Source of the DNA: Bacillota bacterium
GTDB taxonomy: Bacteria > Bacillota_E > Sulfobacillia > Sulfobacillales > Sulfobacillaceae
DNA: 15,194 nt
Assembly (NCBI GenBank): GCA_021802375.1
Contig: JAKAAL010000019.1
Coordinates: 1-15,194 of the forward strand
Direction: 5' to 3'
Made by a program: the position numbers and the translations under genes. Below the pieces are notes generated by a model. It was not told the DNA's origin, did not search any database, and worked only from the letters and a program-made list of their open reading frames with translations. Shown here one piece after another: positions 1-6,333 of this stretch (positions are counted from its first letter, which is position 1; each line of letters begins with the position of its first letter).

Positions 1-107
1 CAGCCATTCGGCATACCCGTGGCCCGCTACATCGTTGTCAAAGGCCCCCACCACTGCGTCAAATGCCTGCCACAGGCGTTCCGTCAGCCCTCCCAAGACA
101 CCTGAGA
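1..107 (-). pseudogene. Fragment of a second Toprim/DUF3991-like protein, cut by a junction
   Basis: On the minus strand, in the frame whose last codon covers bases 1-3, this stretch reads ...GGLTERLWQAF then DAVVGAFDNDVAGHGYAEWL. It aligns residue for residue with the Toprim domain of the gene at 3308-4345 (GLADRMWKGF, DAVVTAFDNDAAGQGYAEWV), including the DxD metal-binding pair in AFDND. The two DNA copies differ at many positions, so this is a diverged paralogue and not a recent duplicate. It runs off the window at base 1. Its upstream side ends abruptly near base 95-110, where plus-strand VirB4 sequence begins. The homology is seen directly; the exact breakpoint is my estimate. An assembly chimera would look the same. 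Confidence 0.6.
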
Positions 108-490
108 CGTTGGCCTTTCTGAGATCGATTGCCAAGTTGATTCGCGGTTACAATGGCGCGCTCATGATTATTACCCAGCAGGTGAACGACTTTCTCACCG
201 ACGCCGTGCGGGGGGAAGGCGAGGCGGTGATTGGCAACTGCGCCTATACGATGCTCTTTCGCCAAGACCACCGTCAGGACTTGGACGCGGTCACCCATCT
301 CTTTCACTTGAGTGACAAAGAACAGGACACGCTGCACGCAGCCAAAGTGGGCGAGGGGTTATTGATTGCCGGCAATGGCCGGGTGTGGCTGCAGGTGGAG
401 TTGGCACTCCACGAACGTCAACTATTGGAGCATGCGGGCACCACGTCGCCCGCGGAAAGGCAGGCAGGCCGTGGTTCAGGATGGGAGTGA
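35..490 (+). CDS. C-terminal remnant of a VirB4/TraE-type conjugation ATPase (5' truncated)
   Basis: VirB4 proteins are the hexameric ATPases that drive type IV secretion and conjugative transfer at the inner membrane. From about base 98 on, the translation fits the end of this family: PETLAFLRSIAKLIRGYNG, then the conserved LMIITQQVNDFL, an AVIGNCAYTMLFRQ segment, LSDKEQDTLHAAKVGEGLLI and a closing VWLQVELALHE. Walker A and the DEAW-type Walker B, which should lie just upstream, are missing. The first ~21 codons are instead the antisense of a Toprim gene, so the TTG at 35 is only the first possible start of a fused frame and not the native one. The lytic transglycosylase overlaps its last 20 bases. 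Loss of the ATPase core makes this copy non-functional unless the junction is an assembly error. Confidence 0.72.
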   Translation: MSKAPTTASNACHRRSVSPPKTPETLAFLRSIAKLIRGYNGALMIITQQVNDFLTDAVRGEGEAVIGNCAYTMLFRQDHRQDLDAVTHLFHLSDKEQDTLHAAKVGEGLLIAGNGRVWLQVELALHERQLLEHAGTTSPAERQAGRGSGWE

Positions 491-1124
491 GTCATGGACT
501 CGCATCGGACTGTCGCAGGGCCTTCGCTGGCTTTGGGGTGCGCTTGGCATCGGGGGATTGGTGGTCTTTCTCTTGTTGGCCGCGATGGTAGGATTGCGCG
601 AGACGTCCCACAGGGCGGGGACCCCGTCGACTGTCCTATTGTCTTCTTCCGCTGTTCTCTCGATGGAAGTAGGGCCCTGGCGCACCACTATTAATCAGGC
701 GGCCAAAGTGACCGGGGTGCCCGCACCTTGGATTGCCGCCGAAATCGTGGTGGAAAGCCGCGGTCAAGCCCAAGCTGGCACGGTGGGCGGGGCTTATGGG
801 CTCATGCAACTCGAGCCAGGGACGATGGGATTGACCACAGCCGAGCGGGCGAACCCGGCCGACAACATTATCGCCGGTGCTCGGTATTTGGCCGCGTTGC
901 ATACTTTGTTCCACAGTTGGCGTGAAGCTTCCGCCGCCTATTATGGCGGAGCGGGATTGGAAATGGCGCTTTTGCCCCGGGTTCCCATGCCCTGGGCGAG
1001 AGCCCAAGTATGGCTCAATGTCGTGCCTAATCCGGGCGCCAACACCCTGACTTTGGCGCAATATGCCGACGTCGTGGCAAAGGTTGCACGGCAGTTCCGG
1101 GGGGTGACCAAGATCATGGGGTAA
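471..1124 (+). CDS. Membrane-anchored lytic transglycosylase (VirB1-like / SLT domain)
   Basis: This enzyme cleaves peptidoglycan glycan strands so a conjugation channel can cross the wall. I chose GTG 471: GGAAAGG lies about 10 bases upstream, and the start falls inside the end of the VirB4 frame, which implies translational coupling. The 217-residue product has a short cytoplasmic N-terminus, one membrane segment (about residues 21-41, LWGALGIGGLVVFLLLAAM), a linker, and an SLT domain. The catalytic glutamate is E95 in AEIVVESRG. It is followed by the family motifs AYGLMQLEP (about 108-116), NPADNIIAGARYLAAL and the AAYYGGAG tyrosine region. It lacks the second NlpC/P60 peptidase domain often fused to such proteins in Gram-positive elements. 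An alternative ATG at 366 would add 35 residues, which look like out-of-frame VirB4 sequence. Confidence 0.85.
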   Translation: MVQDGSESWTRIGLSQGLRWLWGALGIGGLVVFLLLAAMVGLRETSHRAGTPSTVLLSSSAVLSMEVGPWRTTINQAAKVTGVPAPWIAAEIVVESRGQAQAGTVGGAYGLMQLEPGTMGLTTAERANPADNIIAGARYLAALHTLFHSWREASAAYYGGAGLEMALLPRVPMPWARAQVWLNVVPNPGANTLTLAQYADVVAKVARQFRGVTKIMG

Positions 1125-1159
1125 GTCGTTGGCGGTGGGGCGGACTGATCATCCTCGCC

Positions 1160-1888
1160 ATGCTGTGCCTCGGCCCGATATTGGCGATGGGAGGTCATCG
1201 CGATCCGAAATCAAATCTTTCGGTGGCCAGGCGTCATGGCGGTGACACAACAAGGCCAGGATCGATATCGCTGGTCGATAGCGCCACGCCGTGGTCGTCC
1301 TCATGGATGGTCGACGGCCTGCCAGCACGTTGGCGCCATACGGGAATTCTGTCGAGCGTGATCGCCAATCCCGCCGATCCGCGCCGAACCTGGTGGTTTT
1401 GGCCTCGTGTCCGGAAGGACAGGGTCTGGTTTGCGGTGGGACAGAAAAAACATGTGACGTGGCGGGTTACTACCGTACGGGCCCTTGCTCAGTCGTCGAC
1501 CGTCCCTGTCCCGCTTCGCGTGACCGCCCAGTGGGTCATGACCTTGGAAACGGGCCGTGGGCTCATGCCGGCAATGGAAATGGAACCGCCGGGGGCCTTC
1601 TTAGCGGATATGGGTGCGATGACGGGGGTCGCCGGCTGGATGGCCAGTATGGGACCAGCGCCTCACACCATGGTGTTGACCTGGGGACTTCGAGGACGCG
1701 CGAACACGGAATTTCGGTTGGTGACGCTATGGCGTTGGCGGACCCGTTTGGGATGGCACTGTACGTTGGGGGTGCTTCACCCGGAGCCCACCACTTCACT
1801 AGCGGTGCCGTCGATCCCGTGGGATCTGCGGCGATGGCAATCAGTTGGGGCAGTCCCATCAAAACACGTATCAAGGAGGTCGTCATGA
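1160..1888 (+). CDS. Hypothetical protein of a conjugation operon, N-terminus uncertain
   Basis: I do not recognise this 242-residue protein. It is rich in Trp, Arg and Met (for example RRTWWFWPRVRKDRVWF and FLADMGAMTGVAGWMASMG) and has no motif I can name. It lies in the transfer operon and ends in an ATGA overlap with the next gene, which supports the reading frame. The start is unclear: ATG 1160 has no ribosome site. The same frame is open further upstream and there reads RWRWGGLIILAMLCLGPILA, which looks like a signal peptide or membrane anchor with a basic N-terminus. No ATG, GTG or TTG opens that longer form, so either the start codon has mutated, a rare codon is used, or the anchor is a coincidence. 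An exported or membrane-associated transfer accessory protein is an inference from position only. Confidence 0.55.
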   Translation: MLCLGPILAMGGHRDPKSNLSVARRHGGDTTRPGSISLVDSATPWSSSWMVDGLPARWRHTGILSSVIANPADPRRTWWFWPRVRKDRVWFAVGQKKHVTWRVTTVRALAQSSTVPVPLRVTAQWVMTLETGRGLMPAMEMEPPGAFLADMGAMTGVAGWMASMGPAPHTMVLTWGLRGRANTEFRLVTLWRWRTRLGWHCTLGVLHPEPTTSLAVPSIPWDLRRWQSVGAVPSKHVSRRSS

Positions 1889-2319
1889 TGGAAAGGGTTC
1901 CAAACCCAGAAGAGGCATTGCTCTTAGAGGAAGCCTGGGCACAATTACTTAACTGCGCGGCGACGTTACATGAACTGCATGATTTTGTGGTGATGTTGGC
2001 TGACACGATGCGACAGCGCGAACCCGGTTTGGCGCACCAACCCCCAGTGGTCGAGGCGATAGACCAATTTCTTCAGCAGCGACAAGCCCTGCGGATGACG
2101 CCGCAGGGTTTTGTCGTTCAAGGGGCTGACCGAGGATTTTATGCGGGCTTGGCCGAGACTTTCGGGGTGCGTGCTGACGCCGCGCGAATCTTGATGGATG
2201 AACCGGATCGGACCGATGTCGCCTGGTTTCAACAACTGCGGCAATGGGTGGCTGAGGGGACGGTATGGCCGGCCGTGGGGGCCGCGTTGGACGTATTAGA
2301 CCCGGAGGGAAGGCTATGA
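1885..2319 (+). CDS. Hypothetical helical protein, 144 residues, transfer operon
   Basis: This is a small acidic, mostly helical protein of unknown function, for example LLLEEAWAQLLNCAATLHEL and VVEAIDQFLQQRQALRM. I see no membrane segment, no signal peptide and no catalytic motif. A strong AAGGAGGT sits at 1873-1880 just before ATG 1885. This ATG overlaps the TGA of the preceding gene as ATGA, and a second ATG at 1888 is an equally good start. The frame is open far upstream of 1885, but that extension is antisense-like, low-complexity Gly/Ser sequence overlapping the previous gene, so I reject it. The gene ends in another ATGA overlap with the ArdC-like gene, so both should be translated together. 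Its role is unknown; the coupling suggests a partner of the neighbouring transfer or antirestriction proteins. Confidence 0.72.
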   Translation: MMERVPNPEEALLLEEAWAQLLNCAATLHELHDFVVMLADTMRQREPGLAHQPPVVEAIDQFLQQRQALRMTPQGFVVQGADRGFYAGLAETFGVRADAARILMDEPDRTDVAWFQQLRQWVAEGTVWPAVGAALDVLDPEGRL

Positions 2320-3155
2320 CGCGAGACGAGGCTCGCACGCGTATTACCGAAACGTTGACCGAGTTGACCACCGATGTTCGATGGACACAATTTCTTCGCG
2401 TCATGGGCACGTTTCATCGCTATTCGCTCAATAATACCTTCTTGATTTTTTCCCAGCGGCCGGAGGCGACGCTGGTGCATGGCTATCGAGCTTGGCAGGC
2501 CTTGGGGCGCCAGGTGCAATCCGGTGAGCGCGGCATCACCATTTTGGCGCCCTTGGTTAAACGGGAGCCAGATCGCGACAAAGAGAAGGATGGGGCGCCC
2601 AAGGTGGTGGGATTTCGCACCGTCTCGGTTTTTGACGTGGAGCAAACCCAGGGAGATTCTATCCGTGGTTTGCCGGAGCGATTGGCAGGGAACCAACATG
2701 CTGCGTTATTGGCCGCCATTGAGGCAGCCATTCCCTTTCCGGTCCGTCGGGTGGCCGACTTGCGCGGTGCCCATGGCGTCTTTTACATCCAAGAGCGGAC
2801 CATCGCGGTCTTGGAGCATTTGGCCCCGGACATGCAGGTCAAGACGTTATTGCACGAATGGGCCCATGGACTGCGATCGGCCGAAGATACCCGGCCGCGG
2901 GGGGAAGAAGAGGTGGTGGCCGAGTCGACGGCGTACGTGGTGGCATCGCATTTTGGCTTGGATACCCGCGCCTATTCGGTCGGCTATGTGGCTTCGTGGA
3001 GTCAGGGGGATGGCCCCATGGTCTTAGCGATGGCCGAGGAAATCTTGCGGCGTAGCCAACAGATGGTGGATCCGGTCCAAGAGCGGTTGCTAGTTCTCGA
3101 TCGTGACCAGCCCGGCGAAGTGGAGAGAACCATGACCCGAGCGATGGAGCGATAA
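2316..3155 (+). CDS. ArdC-like antirestriction protein / ImmA-IrrE-type metallopeptidase
   Basis: ArdC-type proteins bind single-stranded DNA and are thought to protect a plasmid or ICE from restriction as it enters a new host. The N-terminal ArdC domain shows in RVMGTFHRYSLNNTFLIF, VHGYRAWQALGRQV and SGERGITILAPL (about residues 29-88). The C-terminal half has a zinc-peptidase HExxH helix, HEWAH at 180-184, with a downstream glutamate-rich helix (EEEVVAESTAYVVASHF) that should give the third ligand. The start at ATG 2316 overlaps the previous stop as ATGA and follows CGGAGG at 2303-2308. The product is 279 residues, near the usual length of the family. The gene order before a Toprim primase and an integrase is typical of conjugative elements. 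The family assignment is firm; the antirestriction role is taken from characterised relatives. Confidence 0.85.
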   Translation: MTRDEARTRITETLTELTTDVRWTQFLRVMGTFHRYSLNNTFLIFSQRPEATLVHGYRAWQALGRQVQSGERGITILAPLVKREPDRDKEKDGAPKVVGFRTVSVFDVEQTQGDSIRGLPERLAGNQHAALLAAIEAAIPFPVRRVADLRGAHGVFYIQERTIAVLEHLAPDMQVKTLLHEWAHGLRSAEDTRPRGEEEVVAESTAYVVASHFGLDTRAYSVGYVASWSQGDGPMVLAMAEEILRRSQQMVDPVQERLLVLDRDQPGEVERTMTRAMER

Positions 3156-3165
3156 CGGAGGAGAT

Positions 3166-3288
3166 ATGGTGGTGGCCCCAGTGGCCGCCTTTGTGGTTTT
3201 TGCGATTACCCGTGGAGTCAAACGGGCGGCTGTTCTGAGGCCCTGCGGTGAGAGGAGAGCCCGCCTAGACGGGAGACGGTTTGCGTGA
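3166..3288 (+). CDS. Small 40-residue membrane-type protein
   Basis: A short open frame fills the gap between the ArdC-like and Toprim genes. It starts at ATG 3166 behind GGAGGAG (3157-3163) and ends at TGA 3286-3288, just ahead of the next gene's ribosome site. The N-terminal part is hydrophobic (MVVAPVAAFVVFAI) and is followed by a strongly basic tail (TRGVKRAA, then RRARLDGRR), the pattern of a single-span membrane peptide with a cytoplasmic positive tail. GTG codons at 3169 and 3172 could also serve as start. I know no family for it. The good ribosome site and operon position argue for real expression; the short length argues for caution. Confidence 0.5.
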   Translation: MVVAPVAAFVVFAITRGVKRAAVLRPCGERRARLDGRRFA

Positions 3289-3307
3289 GAAGAAGGGAGG
3301 GATCACC

Positions 3308-4345
3308 ATGGCGCAACATGTCCCGGAGGGACTGGAATCATTGCGGCGGTTGCCGTTGGCTGAGGTCATTCCAGTGCTCTGTCCCGGAGCCTATCGAAGC
3401 CATGAACGCCAAGGACCCGGGCGGGTGCGATGGGTGCTGCCGGATGGGACGAAAGTGAATATCCTGCCATTGGCCGACGGGGATGTGTTTCGGGTGATGA
3501 ATCGACCGGACGAGCGGCTGACCGTGTCGCCCAAGGGGGCGATTAACTTTGTTATGGTGGTGCGCCATGCGAGTTTTTTGGAGGCGGTGCAGATGTTACA
3601 TCAGATGCGGCCTGCGTGGGGCCTCGCACGACCGGAATCCCGACCGGTGCGAGTGCGGTCGACCATTTTGCGCCATCCGGCGCGTATGGGGGATTCCGAG
3701 CGGGAGTGGCTTCAGGTTCGGGACTATTTGGTGGGAGAACGCCGATTGCCGGAGTTGTTGGTGGCTGATTTGTGTCGCCGTGGCTACGTATACGCCGGCG
3801 TCGGTTTCTACCAAGGCTATGTCGTCTTTCCCCATCGGGCGGACGGACCGGATTCCTCGGTGACGGGCTATAGTCTCCGCTGGGCCCAAGCATCCCCGCC
3901 ATCATCGAATCGCCCCACCAAATGGGTGGCCTCGGGAAGCCGCCTCAAGGATGGGTGGGTGACGCTTGGCCAGTCTCGTCAAACTCTCGTTATCACCGAG
4001 TCGCCGATCGATGCCATCACCCTCTGGGCCAGTGCCATTGACGAGGGTATTGCCCATCGGGTATCGGTTCGCTCTTCGAGTGGAGCCAGCGGATTGGCCG
4101 ACCGGATGTGGAAGGGTTTTGATGCGGTGGTGACAGCCTTTGACAATGACGCTGCAGGTCAAGGCTATGCGGAATGGGTTCGACAGCGGCGAGGCAAGGA
4201 CCCCCTAACCAAGATATTTCCACCCGGTTCTTATAAAGACTGGAATGAGGCATGGCAAGCGGGGCATCGGGCGTTGCTCGAGACCGCCCAGCTATGGGAA
4301 CGGGAGGTGGCACGCATGCATGAGGATCGTGGCCGGGCGCGATAG
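3308..4345 (+). CDS. Toprim / DUF3991-like primase-type protein of a mobile element
   Basis: This 345-residue protein resembles the DnaG-like Toprim proteins carried by plasmids and ICEs. They are presumed to prime or process DNA during transfer or replication. The N-terminal part (about 1-95) has the fold signature of the zinc-finger-like module (RVRWVLPDGTKVNIL, KGAINFVMVVRHASFLEAV) but lacks the CHC2 cysteines; only one cysteine is present there. The Toprim domain follows, with the catalytic glutamate E231 in VITESPIDAI and the metal-binding D279/D281 in TAFDNDAAG. I chose ATG 3308, preceded by GGGAGGG; TTG 3281 is in frame but overlaps the small gene and lacks a ribosome site. A fragment of a related gene lies in opposite orientation at the very start of the window. 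Confidence 0.83.
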   Translation: MAQHVPEGLESLRRLPLAEVIPVLCPGAYRSHERQGPGRVRWVLPDGTKVNILPLADGDVFRVMNRPDERLTVSPKGAINFVMVVRHASFLEAVQMLHQMRPAWGLARPESRPVRVRSTILRHPARMGDSEREWLQVRDYLVGERRLPELLVADLCRRGYVYAGVGFYQGYVVFPHRADGPDSSVTGYSLRWAQASPPSSNRPTKWVASGSRLKDGWVTLGQSRQTLVITESPIDAITLWASAIDEGIAHRVSVRSSSGASGLADRMWKGFDAVVTAFDNDAAGQGYAEWVRQRRGKDPLTKIFPPGSYKDWNEAWQAGHRALLETAQLWEREVARMHEDRGRAR

Positions 4346-4353
4346 CGGGTAGA

Positions 4354-4386
4354 GGGATGCAGAGGGACGAGCGGTGAGTGCATCCC
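4354..4386. repeat. 8-bp perfect inverted repeat upstream of the integrase
   Basis: GGGATGCA (4354-4361) and TGCATCCC (4379-4386) are perfect inverted copies separated by 17 bases. They lie in the only real gap of the left operon, between the Toprim stop and the integrase ribosome site. The spacing suits either a protein-binding operator (a half-site each side of one to two helical turns) or an RNA hairpin that lowers read-through into the integrase. No T-tract follows, so an ordinary intrinsic terminator is unlikely. Confidence 0.45.
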
Positions 4387-4426
4387 ATGGTAGACAAATT
4401 AATCTTGAAGTGAGGAGAGAGGCCTG

Positions 4427-5632
4427 ATGACGACGCGACGACGCAACCCCAGTGGATTTGTCCGAAAGCATCCCGATACTGCCACCACTCGGTGGCAAGG
4501 CATTATTAAATATCCCGATCCCGACGTGCCGGGCCGGTGGAAGCAACGCTCGGCGAGCTTTGCTCGACGGGTCGATGCCCAAAAGTGGGTGGATGCCACC
4601 ATCGTCGAGCATCGGCGGACACCCCAGTATCGTCCGCCGAGTGATATTACGGTGCAGGCCTATTTTACCCAATGGCTGGATGAGGTGGCGGCTACCCGGG
4701 TGCAGGATACCACCTTGGTCGCGTATCGGCGGTATATCAAGCCGCTCCTGCAAGAATTTGGGCAGAAGCCCTTGGCCTTGTTGTCACCCGCGGATCTGCA
4801 GGGACTCTATAGCCGCCTGTTGGTGTCGGGGAAAGCCACGAGCACGGTGCGGCACGTACATGTGGTGGCCCACACGGCTTTGAACGAAGCGGTTCGTCTC
4901 GAACTCGTTCCTGTGAACGTGGCGGATCGGGTGAATCCCCCGCGACTGCGTTCGCCGGAAATTGTGCCACCGACCATTGAACAATCTCGAGCGTTGTTGC
5001 GGGAGGCGGACAAGGACCGCCTTAAGGCGTTTTGGTGGTTGATTGCGCTGACTGGCTGTCGCCGCGGGGAAGGGCTCGGACTCAAGTGGGATGATATTGA
5101 TTGGGACACACAAATTCTCTATATCCAGCGAACGCTGGCGGTGGAATCCGGGCTTCGCGTGATTCATAAACCTAAAACCGCCCGGGGACGCCGATCAGTG
5201 GCCATGTCTGACTTTCTGGTGGAGTTACTCAAAGTCCATCAAGCAGAGCAACAGGAGGAACGGATGATGTTGGGTGACAAGTGGCAGGAGACGGGCTATG
5301 TGTTTGTGACGAGCAAGGGTGCCTTGCTCTGGCCCGGGAACGTCCGACGCCGATATAAGCAATTAGTGGAGAAGGCCGGCCTAGCGCCCACCACACGAAT
5401 CCATGATTTGCGGCATGCCATGGCAACCTTATGGTTGACCAATGGGGTGCCGATAAAGGTGGTGTCGGAGAGGTTGGGTCATGCCAACATTTCCATTACA
5501 TTGCAGGTTTACGGACACTTGCTGCCAAACATGCAGGCGGAGGCGACGCAGAAGATGGACTATTTGTTGGCTAATGGGAAATCCGATGCGGAGGTATCGT
5601 CAGGGCACAAGGAACCCAACGGTTACGCATAG
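4427..5632 (+). CDS. int: Tyrosine recombinase (phage/ICE integrase), complete
   Basis: Site-specific recombinase that would integrate and excise the element at its attachment site. The 401-residue protein has the expected three parts: an N-terminal AP2-like arm-binding region (about 1-65, FVRKHPD through WVDATI), a SAM-like core-binding domain (about 72-165, TVQAYFTQWLDEV to NEAVRLEL), and the catalytic domain. All catalytic residues are visible: R212 in TGCRRGEGLGLKW, K250 in HKPKTARGRRSV, H326 and R329 in HDLRH, H352 in LGHANISITL, and the nucleophile Y362 in QVYGHLL. ATG 4427 follows GTGAGGAGAGAGG. It ends the left operon. No excisionase gene is evident nearby. The likely target is the tRNA-Arg whose 3' end is found at 14416-14465, although 8.8 kb separates them. 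Confidence 0.93.
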   Translation: MTTRRRNPSGFVRKHPDTATTRWQGIIKYPDPDVPGRWKQRSASFARRVDAQKWVDATIVEHRRTPQYRPPSDITVQAYFTQWLDEVAATRVQDTTLVAYRRYIKPLLQEFGQKPLALLSPADLQGLYSRLLVSGKATSTVRHVHVVAHTALNEAVRLELVPVNVADRVNPPRLRSPEIVPPTIEQSRALLREADKDRLKAFWWLIALTGCRRGEGLGLKWDDIDWDTQILYIQRTLAVESGLRVIHKPKTARGRRSVAMSDFLVELLKVHQAEQQEERMMLGDKWQETGYVFVTSKGALLWPGNVRRRYKQLVEKAGLAPTTRIHDLRHAMATLWLTNGVPIKVVSERLGHANISITLQVYGHLLPNMQAEATQKMDYLLANGKSDAEVSSGHKEPNGYA

Positions 5633-6333
5633 TTACCGGGCGTGCAAGTGTTCTACGGGCTAATTGTCGCAACCGATTCTGTACTCCGTGCTTAAATTGT
5701 TGGGAATCAGAATGTTTCTTAAAGAGACAAAGCGTCGCCTCCGTTTCTCAAGGAATATCTTGTCGCGGACGGAAAACGGAAGAAGTTATTTATGGAACAG
5801 CGGTCGTTTCCCTGAAGTGCGGGAACACAGTCCATTACGTGGATAACAACGGCAACCTTGGCAACCTTTACACTTTCTTGAACCAAAAGACAGAGAACCA
5901 TGTCAAGAAGTGGACGAAAACGCACCGGCAGTTCCACATCGTGAATCACCTACATATGTGTCTGACCGGGTGACGATGTGGAACACTTCAAATCATGCGA
6001 CCTTGTGGACAACCAGGTAGAATACGAAATTATGGTACAGTGAATCACGCCTAGATATGGCCGAGAGACGTGACATGATGTTGATGAATCCGAATGATTC
6101 CCCGGCGAATCAAGGAAAAGTTACCGTGTCGACACCGGCAAAGCCAAGAAATTTGTGATCAGCTTGAGCCTCCGAAAAATGAGTCGGGCTTGACGGCCAT
6201 TATGGACAGCACCGTCGGCTTTGAGTACGTCCGGAACCGTTATGTGTGGAAAGAATTTTGACTGCCGGAGGAAGGATCACCATGAGCCGTCGTTGTTGGT
6301 CGAGGCGAACTCCAATCTAGTGGTCAAAATGCG
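5633..6333. other. Gap with decayed coding sequence, no intact gene recognised
   Basis: About 700 bases separate the integrase from the large STAND gene. Plus-strand pieces read like protein but are broken by stops and frame changes. One frame is open without a start codon up to TGA 5971-5973. It contains a cysteine cluster (NCRNRFCTPCLNCWESEC) and, later, HYVDNNGNLGNLYTFL. The next piece is in a second frame from 5975 and ends after NQVEYEIMVQ. A third is the 55-codon frame at 6094-6261. A ribosome-site-like GGAGGAAGG with ATG at 6282 leads to only 12 codons. I cannot name a family. It looks like eroded accessory genes left by earlier cargo exchange. Confidence 0.45.
6094..6261 (+). CDS. Possible small ORF or relic, 55 residues
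   Basis: This frame opens at ATG 6094 and closes at TGA 6259-6261. Its second half has protein-like composition (CDQLEPPKNESGL, STVGFEYVRNRYVWKEF). There is no convincing ribosome site ahead of it, and the pieces before it in other frames also look coding-like. It is therefore more likely the last part of a frameshifted gene than an independent small protein. Function unknown. Confidence 0.22.
   Translation: MIPRRIKEKLPCRHRQSQEICDQLEPPKNESGLTAIMDSTVGFEYVRNRYVWKEF

Noticed and set aside
1291..1884. Upstream extension of the 144-residue protein to GTG 1291
   Set aside because: The added sequence is Gly/Ser-rich, lies wholly over the preceding gene in another frame, and a strong ribosome site marks the start at 1885.
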